Shown in pieces: positions 7,883-15,939 of a stretch of 33,236 nucleotides of DNA. The notes below the pieces were generated by a model. That model was not told the DNA's origin and did not search any database. It saw only the letters and a list, made by a program, of their open reading frames with translations. This DNA is from Acidobacteriota bacterium (GTDB lineage Bacteria; Acidobacteriota; Blastocatellia; UBA7656): contig JACQDB010000151.1 in assembly GCA_016201275.1 (NCBI GenBank), positions 1-33,236 of the forward strand, in the 5' to 3' direction. The position numbers and the translations under genes are program-made. Positions within the stretch are counted from its first letter, which is position 1. Every line of letters starts with the position of its first letter.

Positions 7883-8509
7883 ATGAAGATTTATGATGTG
7901 ACAGTCCCTATATCAAACGAGCTTGCCAGCTATCCGGGGGATCCAGCGGTGCGGATTAAGCGCACCAAAAAACTGGCTAAAGACGGCGCGAAATATAATC
8001 TCAGCAGCTATTCATTCGGCTCTCACGCCGGTACTCATATAGACGCGCCTCTGCACGTCTTGGAAAACGGCTTGAGCGTGGATCAGTTGCCGTTGGAGAT
8101 GTTGATCGGTCGCGCTCGGGTGGTGGAAATCACCGCGCCGCGAATTGATCGCGAAGCGTTGCAGGAATTCGATTTCACGACCCATGTGCGGGTGCTATTT
8201 AAAACCCGCAACTCGTATCTATGGGGACGGAACGAATTCGTTCAGGATTACGTTTACATCACTCCGGACGCCGCTCAATTTTTAGTCAGAGAAGGAATCA
8301 AACTGGTCGGCATAGATTACCTTTCGGTCGAGAAATACGAGGCGGAAGATTTGGGAACGCATCTGGAACTGTTGAACGCCGGAACGATTATCATCGAAGG
8401 TTTAGACCTGCGCGAAGTCGAGCCGGGCGATTATGAATTGATGTGTCTGCCTTTGAAAGTGCTGGGCGGCGATGGTGCTCCCGCCCGCGTCGTCTTGCGA
8501 CAAAATTGA
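7883..8509 (+). CDS. Cyclase-family metal-dependent hydrolase (kynurenine formamidase-like)
   Basis: A 208-residue cytoplasmic protein of the 'putative cyclase' family (PF04199 type), which includes bacterial kynurenine formamidase (KynB), isatin hydrolase and related amide/ester hydrolases. The signature metal-binding motif HAGTHIDAPLH is at residues 48-58 (His48, His52, Asp54). Further conserved blocks are VGIDYLSVE and HLELLNAGTIIIEGLDL. The start ATG at 7883 has GGAGAGG about 10 bases upstream. No tryptophan-pathway gene is adjacent, so KynB function should not be assumed. The next gene, an aldolase-like protein, is 130 bases downstream after a repeat element and may or may not share a transcript. 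Confidence 0.85.
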   Translation: MKIYDVTVPISNELASYPGDPAVRIKRTKKLAKDGAKYNLSSYSFGSHAGTHIDAPLHVLENGLSVDQLPLEMLIGRARVVEITAPRIDREALQEFDFTTHVRVLFKTRNSYLWGRNEFVQDYVYITPDAAQFLVREGIKLVGIDYLSVEKYEAEDLGTHLELLNAGTIIIEGLDLREVEPGDYELMCLPLKVLGGDGAPARVVLRQN

Positions 8510-8556
8510 AGCGGCACTAGGGGCGTTTGATTTTTGCTTTTCGGTTTTTACCGATG

Positions 8557-8589
8557 CCTTGAAAGTGGCTCTGGTTGCCGGTTTCAGGG
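8557..8589 (+). repeat. Palindromic repeat copy B
   Basis: CCTTGAAAGTGGC at 8557-8569 and GCCGGTTTCAGGG at 8577-8589 form an imperfect hairpin with a 7-base loop and TTTT after it. Over 29 bases it matches copy C (10891) at 26 positions. It lies between the cyclase-family and aldolase-like genes and may act as a terminator. Confidence 0.6.
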
Positions 8590-8639
8590 TTTTGATGGAT
8601 TTGATTTGCTGACTCCTTGCTGCCATTCGGTTAGCGGTT

Positions 8640-9281
8640 ATGAACGACAGCGACTTCATCAAATTTGTAGCGGACAATCGCGTCTTTGCCACGGTGCGCG
8701 CCGATTCGGCAGAGGCGGCTTTGCGCGCCGCGGAAGCCGCCATCATGGGCGGGTTAAAACTGATTGAAGTGTCGCTGGCGACGCCCGGCGAATTCCGCGT
8801 CATCTCCGAATTGCGGCGCGTGTATGGCGACCGCGCCTGCATCGGCGCAGGCGCAGTCAACAACGACGAGCAAACCGACCGCGCCATCAAAAGCGGCGCG
8901 CAATTCATCAGTATGCCGCACACCAATAATCAACTGATCGAAACCTGTCGCCGCCATCGCGCCTTTCCAGTGGTTGGCGCGCTCACTCCTACCGAGGTCG
9001 CTTATGTCTGGTCATTGAGCGTACCGTTGATTACCATTTTTCCGGCCTCGGCGCTGGGCGGCGCAGAATATATCAACGCACTGACTTCGAGAATGCCGGA
9101 GATACGTTTGATCGCCTCGGGCGAAGTTGGGCCGGACAACATCTGCGATTACTTCACCGCCGGAGCCTTTGCCGTAAGCGTCGGCAAGCGCTTGTTCACA
9201 CGCGGCGATTTGCAAAATCAAAATTATGTCGCCATAGCCGAACGCGCTCGCGGTATCCGGCGTTTGGCAGGCGTGCTATGA
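8640..9281 (+). CDS. KDPG/KHG aldolase-like protein lacking the Schiff-base lysine
   Basis: A 213-residue (beta/alpha)8 protein of the class I KDPG/KHG aldolase family, whose members cleave 2-keto-3-deoxy-6-phosphogluconate or 4-hydroxy-2-oxoglutarate. Family landmarks in order are TVRADSAEAALRAAEA (around 18-33), LIEVSLATPGEF (Glu43 kept), CIGAGAVNNDEQ, FISMPHTNNQLIE, GALTPTEV, ITIFPASALGG and RLIASGEVGPDNI. In E. coli Eda the lysine forming the Schiff base sits in 'FKFFPAE'. Here the aligned residue is Thr132 (L-I-T-I-F-P-A). The usual Thr of GAGT is Ala72. The protein may therefore have lost aldolase chemistry or use another residue. I cannot name a substrate. Length is normal and there is no sign of frameshift. 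Confidence 0.8.
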   Translation: MNDSDFIKFVADNRVFATVRADSAEAALRAAEAAIMGGLKLIEVSLATPGEFRVISELRRVYGDRACIGAGAVNNDEQTDRAIKSGAQFISMPHTNNQLIETCRRHRAFPVVGALTPTEVAYVWSLSVPLITIFPASALGGAEYINALTSRMPEIRLIASGEVGPDNICDYFTAGAFAVSVGKRLFTRGDLQNQNYVAIAERARGIRRLAGVL

Positions 9282-9658
9282 AGCCAACCCTCACCAAGCA
9301 GGCGGCCCATTGAATCGGCAAGCTGAATCGGCCCAAGACTCTCCACTTGTTTCTCAACAGTCTTTACTTTTTATCGTTGCCTCGCCGCTGTAATCTTTCT
9401 CTTACGCTGCCGCGTTTTCCTTCCTCTTTGACAAGCCGCAAGCGGCTGACGCTAGGGTTGGCAACTTGTATGGTCAGCCGTTCACACCATATCGTTTATT
9501 TAATTTCGTCCTCGTATTCGCAGCCTTGAGATTAACTGGTTATTTATTTGAAGTTGAGCTTTGAGCAAAGCGTTGATCGGCAACGGCACAGAGCTTGCCC
9601 TTATCATCCAGCGTGCGGAACCAGTAGCCGCACAGCAAAACAACGGAGGACAAGGAAA
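9282..9658. other. Spacer upstream of the glycine-zipper gene
   Basis: About 375 bases without a supported gene. A GC-rich 6-bp palindrome (AGCCGC-AA-GCGGCT) lies near 9434. The last 15 bases hold the strong ribosome binding site of the next gene. Open frames here show no recognisable sequence. Confidence 0.4.
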
Positions 9659-10066
9659 ATGATGAGAGTGAATACAAAAATCGGAGCAGCAATTTTAAGT
9701 TTGGCTATCTTGTTTGCCGCCGTATCCTCGGCGAGCGCGCAGTCGTTCGGTGGTTCAATGTCCACCAAAAATAAAGCCAAGTGGATTGGCGGCGGCGCGG
9801 CAGCAGGCGCGGTCATCGGCGGTTTGCTGGGCGGCAAAAAAGGCGCAGTCATAGGCGGACTGCTCGGCGCAGGGGCTGGCACGGCGACCGTTTATGTGAA
9901 AGGCCGCCGCGAACAAGAGCGCTACGGTCGTTATGAAGGCCGCTACTATGGTAATGAGCGTTATGATCAACGCGACGAGCGCTATGATCGTTACAACCGC
10001 TACAATGGCAATAATCGTTACAACAGCAACAGCCGCTTCGGGGGTAACAGCCGTTGTCGCAGATAA
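9659..10066 (+). CDS. Small secreted glycine-zipper protein
   Basis: A 135-residue exported protein. Residues 1 to about 24 form a signal peptide ending SSASAQ. A glycine-zipper segment follows (GGGAAAGAVIGGLLGGKKGAVIGG-like, with GxxxG spacing), able to pack as two membrane-associated helices. The C-terminal third is a low-complexity Arg/Tyr/Asn-rich tail with repeated RYD/RYN/NRYN units and a single Cys near the end. ATG 9659 was chosen because GGAGGA lies 8 bases upstream; a second ATG immediately follows. Glycine-zipper proteins are common in bacterial envelopes, but the function here is unknown. Confidence 0.75.
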   Translation: MMRVNTKIGAAILSLAILFAAVSSASAQSFGGSMSTKNKAKWIGGGAAAGAVIGGLLGGKKGAVIGGLLGAGAGTATVYVKGRREQERYGRYEGRYYGNERYDQRDERYDRYNRYNGNNRYNSNSRFGGNSRCRR

Positions 10067-10072
10067 GGGTGA

Positions 10073-10102
10073 TCGTCAAGCGATGATGACTTCTGCTAAT
10101 CT
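10073..10102 (+). promoter_or_regulatory. Candidate extended -10 promoter for a leaderless transcript
   Basis: TGCTAATCT at 10094-10102 is an extended -10 element, with a weak -35 (TCGTCA at 10073-10078, 18-base spacer). The ATG at 10109 lies seven bases after the -10 box, where transcription would start. No Shine-Dalgarno sequence is present. Confidence 0.35.
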
Positions 10103-10108
10103 CGACTG

Positions 10109-11065
10109 ATGAAAAGCGCGGCGCGACAACCAAAGAATTTCATTGTACCGCTAACGGCATTGCTGATGTCGTTAGCGGTTTCTGTTTGCCTTGCGGCAAC
10201 CGCTGCGGCGCACACCGCTCGATGGCAAAAGCAGCACGTCGTGGCGCGAGGCCGATTGGACAACACCAACACGGTTTATCAAATCGCTGTATGGCAAACC
10301 GCCAACCCGCCCGGCAGCGCTTTACCGTATGCCAAAGCGCATATGGCAATTGAAACTTCGGGCAAAAATGCGCGCACGATTTTTCACACCGATGGCGGCG
10401 ATACGCAATACTTGGTGGACGCCATTCAACTGGCCGACCTCGATGGCGACGGCATAGCGGAAATCCTCAGCCTCTGGTGGGAAGGCGCGTCGGCGGGCGC
10501 GGTGCTGCGGGTTTTTCACTTCGATACCGCAACGCAATCTTTCGTTGAATTGAAAGCGGATGATGATTTGAGCGGCCTGCATCGCTATCGTCTGGTCGGG
10601 GCTGCCAAACCACGAGTGCGGCGTCGCATCGCAGTGTATGCGCGCCCCGCTGCCTCTTCAAGCCGCACAGAAGAATACGAATTGCGCGATGCAAAAATCG
10701 TTGCGGTCAAAACAGGTGGAGGCCGAAAACCTGTGGAGACCCCTAAGCAAAGCGTCTCAGGAATCGAAGGGCAAACGGTCATCGGGCCAACGCGACCGCA
10801 CATAAATGTGGGCGATCCGACGCCTGATGTTGCGCCCTTCCAAGCTACTCTTCTCCTTCTGACCGCAAGCGATCATCAGGAAGTGAAACGCCTTGAAACT
10901 GGCTCTGATGGCCGGTTTCGTGTCGCGTTGCCGCCCGGTGAATACCTCATACGACCCATCGGTGGGCAAACCAGGATGTCACCCAGAGCCAACGAGCAAA
11001 CCGTCCGCGTGGTCGCCGGACAATTCACCCGCATCACCATCACTTTCGATAGCGGAATGCGATAA
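10109..11065 (+). CDS. Secreted protein with FG-GAP-like and carboxypeptidase-regulatory-like regions
   Basis: A 318-residue exported protein. Residues 1 to about 35 are a signal peptide (PLTALLMSLAVSVCLAATAAAH). The middle part contains the calcium-loop-like motif LADLDGDGIAEIL (around 109-121), as in FG-GAP/VCBS repeats. The last ~85 residues resemble a carboxypeptidase-regulatory-like beta-sandwich: ETGSDGRFRVALPPGEYLIRP followed by TVRVVAGQFTRITITF. The codons for TGSDGRF coincide with palindromic repeat copy C. No catalytic motif is visible, and it may be a binding or surface protein. It lies 42 bases after the glycine-zipper gene but may have its own leaderless promoter. Confidence 0.7.
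   Translation: MKSAARQPKNFIVPLTALLMSLAVSVCLAATAAAHTARWQKQHVVARGRLDNTNTVYQIAVWQTANPPGSALPYAKAHMAIETSGKNARTIFHTDGGDTQYLVDAIQLADLDGDGIAEILSLWWEGASAGAVLRVFHFDTATQSFVELKADDDLSGLHRYRLVGAAKPRVRRRIAVYARPAASSSRTEEYELRDAKIVAVKTGGGRKPVETPKQSVSGIEGQTVIGPTRPHINVGDPTPDVAPFQATLLLLTASDHQEVKRLETGSDGRFRVALPPGEYLIRPIGGQTRMSPRANEQTVRVVAGQFTRITITFDSGMR
10891..10920 (+). repeat. Palindromic repeat copy C, inside a coding region
   Basis: CCTTGAAACTGGC (10891-10903), 7 bases, then GCCGGTTTC (10911-10919) matches copies A and B at 7761 and 8557. In frame it encodes the end of a linker and the TGSDGRF loop of a carboxypeptidase-regulatory-like domain. Confidence 0.5.
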
Positions 11066-11128
11066 ATTGCCGCGCCAACTCACGCAAAACCTCAAGCGAC
11101 TATTGGCTGCGACTAAATTTTCAGCGCT

Positions 11129-13177
11129 TCAATAGCGCAATTCGGCGGCGGTGAATTTGCGCTCCGGTTCTCTGCCCAATATGCGATAGAGAATCGAGTT
11201 CAAGGTATCGGCATCGTTATCAAAACCGCCGTGCGTGTTGCTGTGAGATTGGCTGCCGGATTGATTGCTTTCTCCGGCGACCACCAAAGCGGGCAAACCG
11301 TTCACTTCATTTTGATAAAGCGCGCTGATTTCCTGGTCGGCATATTTGTCGCCTGCCGTGCCGCGCTCACTGACAAAGCGCTCCATGCCCAGCAACGGCA
11401 TGGCACGCTCTTCTTCAAACGCATTGCTGACCAGATAGAGCAGCGATTTTCCGTAAGCCCGCGTTACGCGGTCGTCGCGTTCGGCTTTGTCGCTCAAGAC
11501 AAACAGCGTCGGCAACGGGCATTGATTGTTTTGGATGAAAGGCAGCATCGCCTGCTTAAAGGTTTTGATGCTGATGGCCGGAGCCATAAAAGATACGCTC
11601 TTCAAATTGACGCCCAGATTGATCAGATGCTCCATCGCAAACGCTGCAAAGATGCTGCCCGCGCTGTGGCCTACGATGTGAACTTCAAGTTTGTCTTTCT
11701 CGGCCTGTGGCAAATTCTTCAAGGTTTCGGCGGCGTATTTGACTATCAATTGCATAGCGCCTTTGTTATCGGGATGCCGCGAAGCCAGCCGCGCATTCTC
11801 TTTCATCTCGCCCCATAAAACATTGCCGGGTTTGGCCACCGTGCGTTCAAAAATTTTGTCGCGTGCTTCGGCCACTACATCATGCAGATTGCTGAACAGT
11901 TCTTTGACGCCGCCGGCGCGGTCATCAACATCGGTGAAAATATCTTTGAAGATGTCGTCCAACACCATACGCCAATCAGTCTCCCACATGATGTGCAGCG
12001 GGTATATGTGATTTTTCAGAAACGCCTGACGAAAACAGAGTATGCGTTTGGCGACGCCTTCTTCGCTGTTCAAGCCGCCGTGCAGGTACAGCATGATGCG
12101 GTGTTTGTCCCAACCTTTGGTGGTCTCTTTCATCTCTTTGCCAAACAGCAACTTCAAATCTTCTTCCGTAGTCCAATAATCGCCGGTCGAAGAAAGTTCG
12201 CCGTTATTGCTCACGTCCACCACATACGGGCGAATTTCATTGAGCAGTATGCGCTTGCTGGCGCTGGCAATATCCATCGAACTGAAGGCCACTTCTTCGG
12301 CCACTTTATCGGTCGTCACCGGCACCCCGATTTGTGCCACCCAAACATCGGTGGCGTGCATCAGGTAATCTTCATAAGGCAACAGCGCGAAGCCTTTGTT
12401 GCCCCAACTTTCGCCCCACGAGTTTTGAATGATGAAGCCTTCTTTGGTGTAGCCGACAATAGCCACGGCGTGGCCGTTTTCGGCTTCCCCTTTTTGCTTG
12501 ATGATTGGCAGCGCCATGATTTTTTTCTGCTTGCCCTTGGTGCGGCACGGCACTTTTACAACTTTCGGGCCGGGCGCTGCCCAACCTTCGTGAACCAGCA
12601 GCGTGACATACAGAATTCCGGCTTCGGCTAAAGCGGCGTGCATATCGCGTATGCGTTTGTGCATCACGCGATAGTAGGTGCCGCCGGGAGTTTGCAAGGC
12701 TTCTCTCGCAAGCTTGCGGTCGAACGAGGTGGTGCCCTTTTTCCTCGGGTCCCAACGCGCTTCGGCGCAGACGCCCAGCGTCACCCAACCTTTCATGGCT
12801 CCACGCGCCGACGAGCCTTCATATTTGACGCCCGGCCATTCATCGTACCGCCGCGCCATTTCATAGAGCATCCAGGGGCTGACCAAGCGTCGCCGCTGTT
12901 GCGCCTGCAACTGAAAATTGATGACCGCCGCAAGCGCAAACCCTGTGCAAGCGCCGTCTTCGCCCTGATTCAGAATCTTTGGCACCTTGTCGCAATTGAC
13001 CAGCGTTTCCGGCAAGGCTTTGAGGTTCGGTTGATAAAACCAATCGCGTATATCTATGCGATCCGGCAACGCATCGAATTTGAACTGGTCCAGTTGATGA
13101 AGTGGGCGTTTGCGAGTCGCCACTTTTTTTGCCGCTTTTTTTGCCGTCCTGCCTTTCGTAGTCGAAGTTGTCGCCAT
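11129..13177 (-). CDS. Papain-family (C1) protease fused to an alpha/beta-hydrolase domain
   Basis: A 682-residue protein with two enzyme domains and no signal peptide. The first ~25 residues are Lys/Ala/Thr-rich and histone-H1-like. Residues about 35-285 form a C1 papain-like cysteine protease: the oxyanion Gln71 and nucleophile Cys77 are in NQGEDGACTGFA, the catalytic His236 in ENGHAVAIVGY, and Asn252 in QNSWGESWGNKGF. Residues about 355-600 look like an alpha/beta hydrolase: LYLHGG (364-368) could provide the oxyanion hole, and the nucleophile elbow GHSAG has Ser505. Candidate acid and base residues are Asp563 and His649. AAGGAG lies upstream of ATG 13177. The pairing suggests cytoplasmic processing, but target and reaction are unknown. 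It is a single-gene unit, divergent from the ABC transporter. Confidence 0.88.
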   Translation of the reverse strand: MATTSTTKGRTAKKAAKKVATRKRPLHQLDQFKFDALPDRIDIRDWFYQPNLKALPETLVNCDKVPKILNQGEDGACTGFALAAVINFQLQAQQRRRLVSPWMLYEMARRYDEWPGVKYEGSSARGAMKGWVTLGVCAEARWDPRKKGTTSFDRKLAREALQTPGGTYYRVMHKRIRDMHAALAEAGILYVTLLVHEGWAAPGPKVVKVPCRTKGKQKKIMALPIIKQKGEAENGHAVAIVGYTKEGFIIQNSWGESWGNKGFALLPYEDYLMHATDVWVAQIGVPVTTDKVAEEVAFSSMDIASASKRILLNEIRPYVVDVSNNGELSSTGDYWTTEEDLKLLFGKEMKETTKGWDKHRIMLYLHGGLNSEEGVAKRILCFRQAFLKNHIYPLHIMWETDWRMVLDDIFKDIFTDVDDRAGGVKELFSNLHDVVAEARDKIFERTVAKPGNVLWGEMKENARLASRHPDNKGAMQLIVKYAAETLKNLPQAEKDKLEVHIVGHSAGSIFAAFAMEHLINLGVNLKSVSFMAPAISIKTFKQAMLPFIQNNQCPLPTLFVLSDKAERDDRVTRAYGKSLLYLVSNAFEEERAMPLLGMERFVSERGTAGDKYADQEISALYQNEVNGLPALVVAGESNQSGSQSHSNTHGGFDNDADTLNSILYRILGREPERKFTAAELRY

Positions 13178-13571
13178 ACCTTTTCACACTCCTTGTGTTA
13201 ATGAGAATCCGACATCGGTTGCCCGTTCCTTTTGCTTTACAAACTTGATGACGAAAAAAAACGGCAGAACAATGCAAAAAAAATCCGCCTGCCGATTTTT
13301 TCGACTCCCTGAAATTCTGGTCGCCTGACAACATGAAAAAAATCGCACACTGAACACCTACGCACTGAACTTACGCTTTGCAGTTTTGACTGGCGTAGTT
13401 CAGCGCCACACCTCAACCAGTAAATCCGCAGAAAATTTTTTCGTAACACCGCTTCGCCTTTTAACGCACACTTTTTCTTACCATTTACCCAAAGCCTACG
13501 ACCGCGCCGCGTTTTTGCCGACCAAGGCGATAGCCAAACTTGCAATCCCTGTTCGCTTAGGCCAAGCTTTG
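13178..13571. other. Intergenic region between divergent protease and ABC genes
   Basis: About 390 bases that should hold both promoters. A loose hairpin pairs CGGCAG (13262-13267) with CTGCCG (13289-13294), flanked by A- and T-runs. The plus-strand frame upstream of 13572 stays open back to a TTG at 13386, but its sequence does not look like part of an ABC transporter. Confidence 0.4.
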
Positions 13572-15530
13572 ATGGAATTGATGGCAGCACGAAGCCGTAA
13601 ACTTTTTTTGCGCGGCAGGTGTTCAACCAAAAGAGTCACCCGGACAACCTCCAGCGCGACCAGAAAGCAGGTGCGATTGAAACACGAACGCTATGATCAA
13701 ACCGCCGCATCGCGGTTCCGCGATGCGAACAAATCACCCCGCGAAGAAAAACAAAAAGAGCGTGGCTCGCCGCGTGATCTGCTCCGGCTTCTGGTTTATG
13801 CCAAACCGTATCGCTTTCGTTTGAGCATAGGTCTTTTGAGCTTGGTCATAGGCAACCTGATCGGCCTGGCCTTTCCCAAACTCGTGCAATACTTGATTGA
13901 TGCGGCTTTCATCTATCACGATTATTCGCGGCTCAATAAAATCGGCCTCATCATTCTGGCCTCGTTCGCCGTGCAAGCGGTGTTTGGTTTCGTCCGTTCC
14001 TATCTTTTCGCCTATGCCAGCGAGCGTATCCTTGCCGATATACGCACACAGGTTTACACGCACTTGATCAGTTTGCCGTTATCATTTTTCGATAATCGGC
14101 GCACCGGCGAACTGGTGTCGCGGGTGACTTCGGATGTCACGGTCATACAAACCGCGACCACCACGAGCCTGACGGAACTCTTGCGCCAGAGCATGATTTT
14201 AATCGGCGGCATCACCATCATTGCCATCACCAATCCGAAACTGACTGCCGTGATGTTGGCGATTGTTCCTCTGGTCGTGTTGCTGACGGTCTTTTATGGT
14301 CGTTATGTGCGCCGCATGAGCACCCAGGTGCAGGACAAATTGGCGGACGCCAATTCGGTATTGGAAGAGACGCTTTCGGCCATACGCATCGTGCAGTCAT
14401 TCGCCAGAGAAAGTTTTGAACAGGGGCGCTATCGCGGCAAAATCATGGACGCTTTGCAGACCGCTATGCGCCGCGCCATCGCCACAGGCGGCTTCATTGC
14501 TTTCATTATCTTTGTTGTTTATAGCGCCATTGCCATGATTTTATGGTACGGCAGCCGTATGGTGATTTCCGGCGAACTCACCGCCGGGCAATTGACCGCC
14601 TTCGTGCTTTATACGTTTGTCGTGGCGTTTACCATCGGCGGGATGGCGGAACTTTACGCGCAGTTTCAACAGGCGATAGGCGCGACGCGGCGGGTCTTTG
14701 AAATTCTTGACACCCAGCCGGAAATCAACGACAAGGCAAGCGCTCAACCGCTTGCCGACGCGCAGGGTCGCGTGCAACTCCAAGACGTGCGCTTCACATA
14801 CGCAGGCGAGCGCACCTTGGAGATTTTGAAAGGCGTGACGATTGACGCCAAAGCGGGTGAAATCATCGCCCTCGTAGGGCCATCGGGCGCGGGCAAATCT
14901 ACGCTGGTGTCATTGATTCCGCGTTTTTATGAAGTGACCGAAGGCGCTGTACGGATTGATGCGAAAGATGTGCGCGATTTGCGTTTGCAGGATTTGCGCG
15001 AAACCATAGGCATGGTGCCGCAAGAGACCGTGTTGTTTTCCGGCACGATTCGGGAAAACATCGCCTACGGAAAACTCGAAGCCAGCGATGAAGAAATAGA
15101 AGCGGCGGCGCAAGCGGCGAACGCGCACGATTTCATCAAAGATTTCCCTGATGCTTACGAGACGATTGTTGGCGAACGCGGCGTGAAATTATCGGGCGGA
15201 CAACGCCAGCGCATCGCCATTGCGCGGGCGCTGTTGAAGAATCCGGCGATTTTAATATTGGATGAAGCGACCAGTTCTCTGGATTCCGAATCGGAGAGAT
15301 TAGTGCAAGACGCGCTCGAACACTTGATGCAGGGGCGCACCACTTTCGTCATCGCGCATCGCCTGTCCACAGTGCGCCGCGCCGATAGAATCGTCGTCTT
15401 GCACGAAGGCCGCATCGTCGAAGAAGGCACGCACGAAGAGTTGTTGTTAAACGGTGGCCTCTACAAACAACTTTATGAAATTCAATTCCGCGACCTGCCC
15501 GCACGGACAGAAGCGATGATTGAGCATTAA
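13572..15530 (+). CDS. ABC transporter, fused permease and ATPase (MsbA/ABCB-like exporter)
   Basis: A half-transporter of about 652 residues that should work as a homodimer in the inner membrane. It has a basic hydrophilic N-terminus, six membrane helices (type IV exporter fold, starting at RDLLRLLVYAKPYR), then an ATPase domain. Motifs are Walker A GPSGAGKST, Q-loop MVPQETVLFSGTIRENIAYG, signature LSGGQRQRIAIARAL, Walker B ILILDEATSSLDSES and H-loop IAHRLSTVRRAD. The family exports lipids, lipid A precursors, peptides or drugs, and the sequence alone does not tell which. The start is uncertain: ATG 13572 is preferred, with a TTG at 13386 and a GTG at 13671 as alternatives. The cupin gene follows 25 bases after the stop. 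Confidence 0.9.
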   Translation: MELMAARSRKLFLRGRCSTKRVTRTTSSATRKQVRLKHERYDQTAASRFRDANKSPREEKQKERGSPRDLLRLLVYAKPYRFRLSIGLLSLVIGNLIGLAFPKLVQYLIDAAFIYHDYSRLNKIGLIILASFAVQAVFGFVRSYLFAYASERILADIRTQVYTHLISLPLSFFDNRRTGELVSRVTSDVTVIQTATTTSLTELLRQSMILIGGITIIAITNPKLTAVMLAIVPLVVLLTVFYGRYVRRMSTQVQDKLADANSVLEETLSAIRIVQSFARESFEQGRYRGKIMDALQTAMRRAIATGGFIAFIIFVVYSAIAMILWYGSRMVISGELTAGQLTAFVLYTFVVAFTIGGMAELYAQFQQAIGATRRVFEILDTQPEINDKASAQPLADAQGRVQLQDVRFTYAGERTLEILKGVTIDAKAGEIIALVGPSGAGKSTLVSLIPRFYEVTEGAVRIDAKDVRDLRLQDLRETIGMVPQETVLFSGTIRENIAYGKLEASDEEIEAAAQAANAHDFIKDFPDAYETIVGERGVKLSGGQRQRIAIARALLKNPAILILDEATSSLDSESERLVQDALEHLMQGRTTFVIAHRLSTVRRADRIVVLHEGRIVEEGTHEELLLNGGLYKQLYEIQFRDLPARTEAMIEH

Positions 15531-15555
15531 GATTTTTTTCGAGGAAAATATAACG

Positions 15556-15912
15556 ATGAAAACCATCAGCATCAACAACGCGGAGCATTACACTTGGGGC
15601 GAGGGCTGCGAGGGCTGGCATCTGCTTAAAGGCGATGACCTCAGCGTGATTCAAGAGCGCGTGCCGCCGGGTAAATTTGAAGTCAAACATCTGCACAGAA
15701 AAGCGCGGCAGTTTTTTTATATTCTGAGCGGTGAAGCGACGATGGTATTTCGTCACGAGCGCGTTACGCTGACCGCTAATCAAGGCATCGAAATTCCGCC
15801 CAACACCGCGCATCAATTCCGCAACGATAGCAACGCCGACGTGGTGATTCTGGTGATCTCCTGTCCCAAAAGTCATGGCGACCGGGAAAGCGTCCTTGAT
15901 GAAACTTCGTGA
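15556..15912 (+). CDS. Small cupin-domain protein
   Basis: A 118-residue single-domain cupin. The first motif is PPGKFEVKHLHRKARQFFYILSGEA, with metal ligands His45 and His47. The usual glutamate of the HxH-x(3,4)-E motif is replaced by Gln52. The second motif is GIEIPPNTAHQFRN with His86. Such proteins bind a metal and act as isomerases, dioxygenases or ligand sensors, and the glutamine may weaken metal binding. ATG 15556 was chosen because GAGGAAAA lies 8 bases upstream, while an earlier in-frame start at 15520 would overlap the ABC gene. It is probably cotranscribed with that transporter. Confidence 0.85.
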   Translation: MKTISINNAEHYTWGEGCEGWHLLKGDDLSVIQERVPPGKFEVKHLHRKARQFFYILSGEATMVFRHERVTLTANQGIEIPPNTAHQFRNDSNADVVILVISCPKSHGDRESVLDETS

Positions 15913-15939
15913 GGAAGGCTTCGGACGCCGGCCTTGCGA

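Noticed and set aside
11231-12631. Long plus-strand open frames opposite the protease-hydrolase gene
   Set aside because: They are antisense shadows of a gene with clear catalytic motifs.
13386-13571. N-terminal extension of the ABC transporter from a TTG
   Set aside because: The extension does not resemble the family and has no ribosome binding site; the start was placed at 13572 with stated uncertainty.
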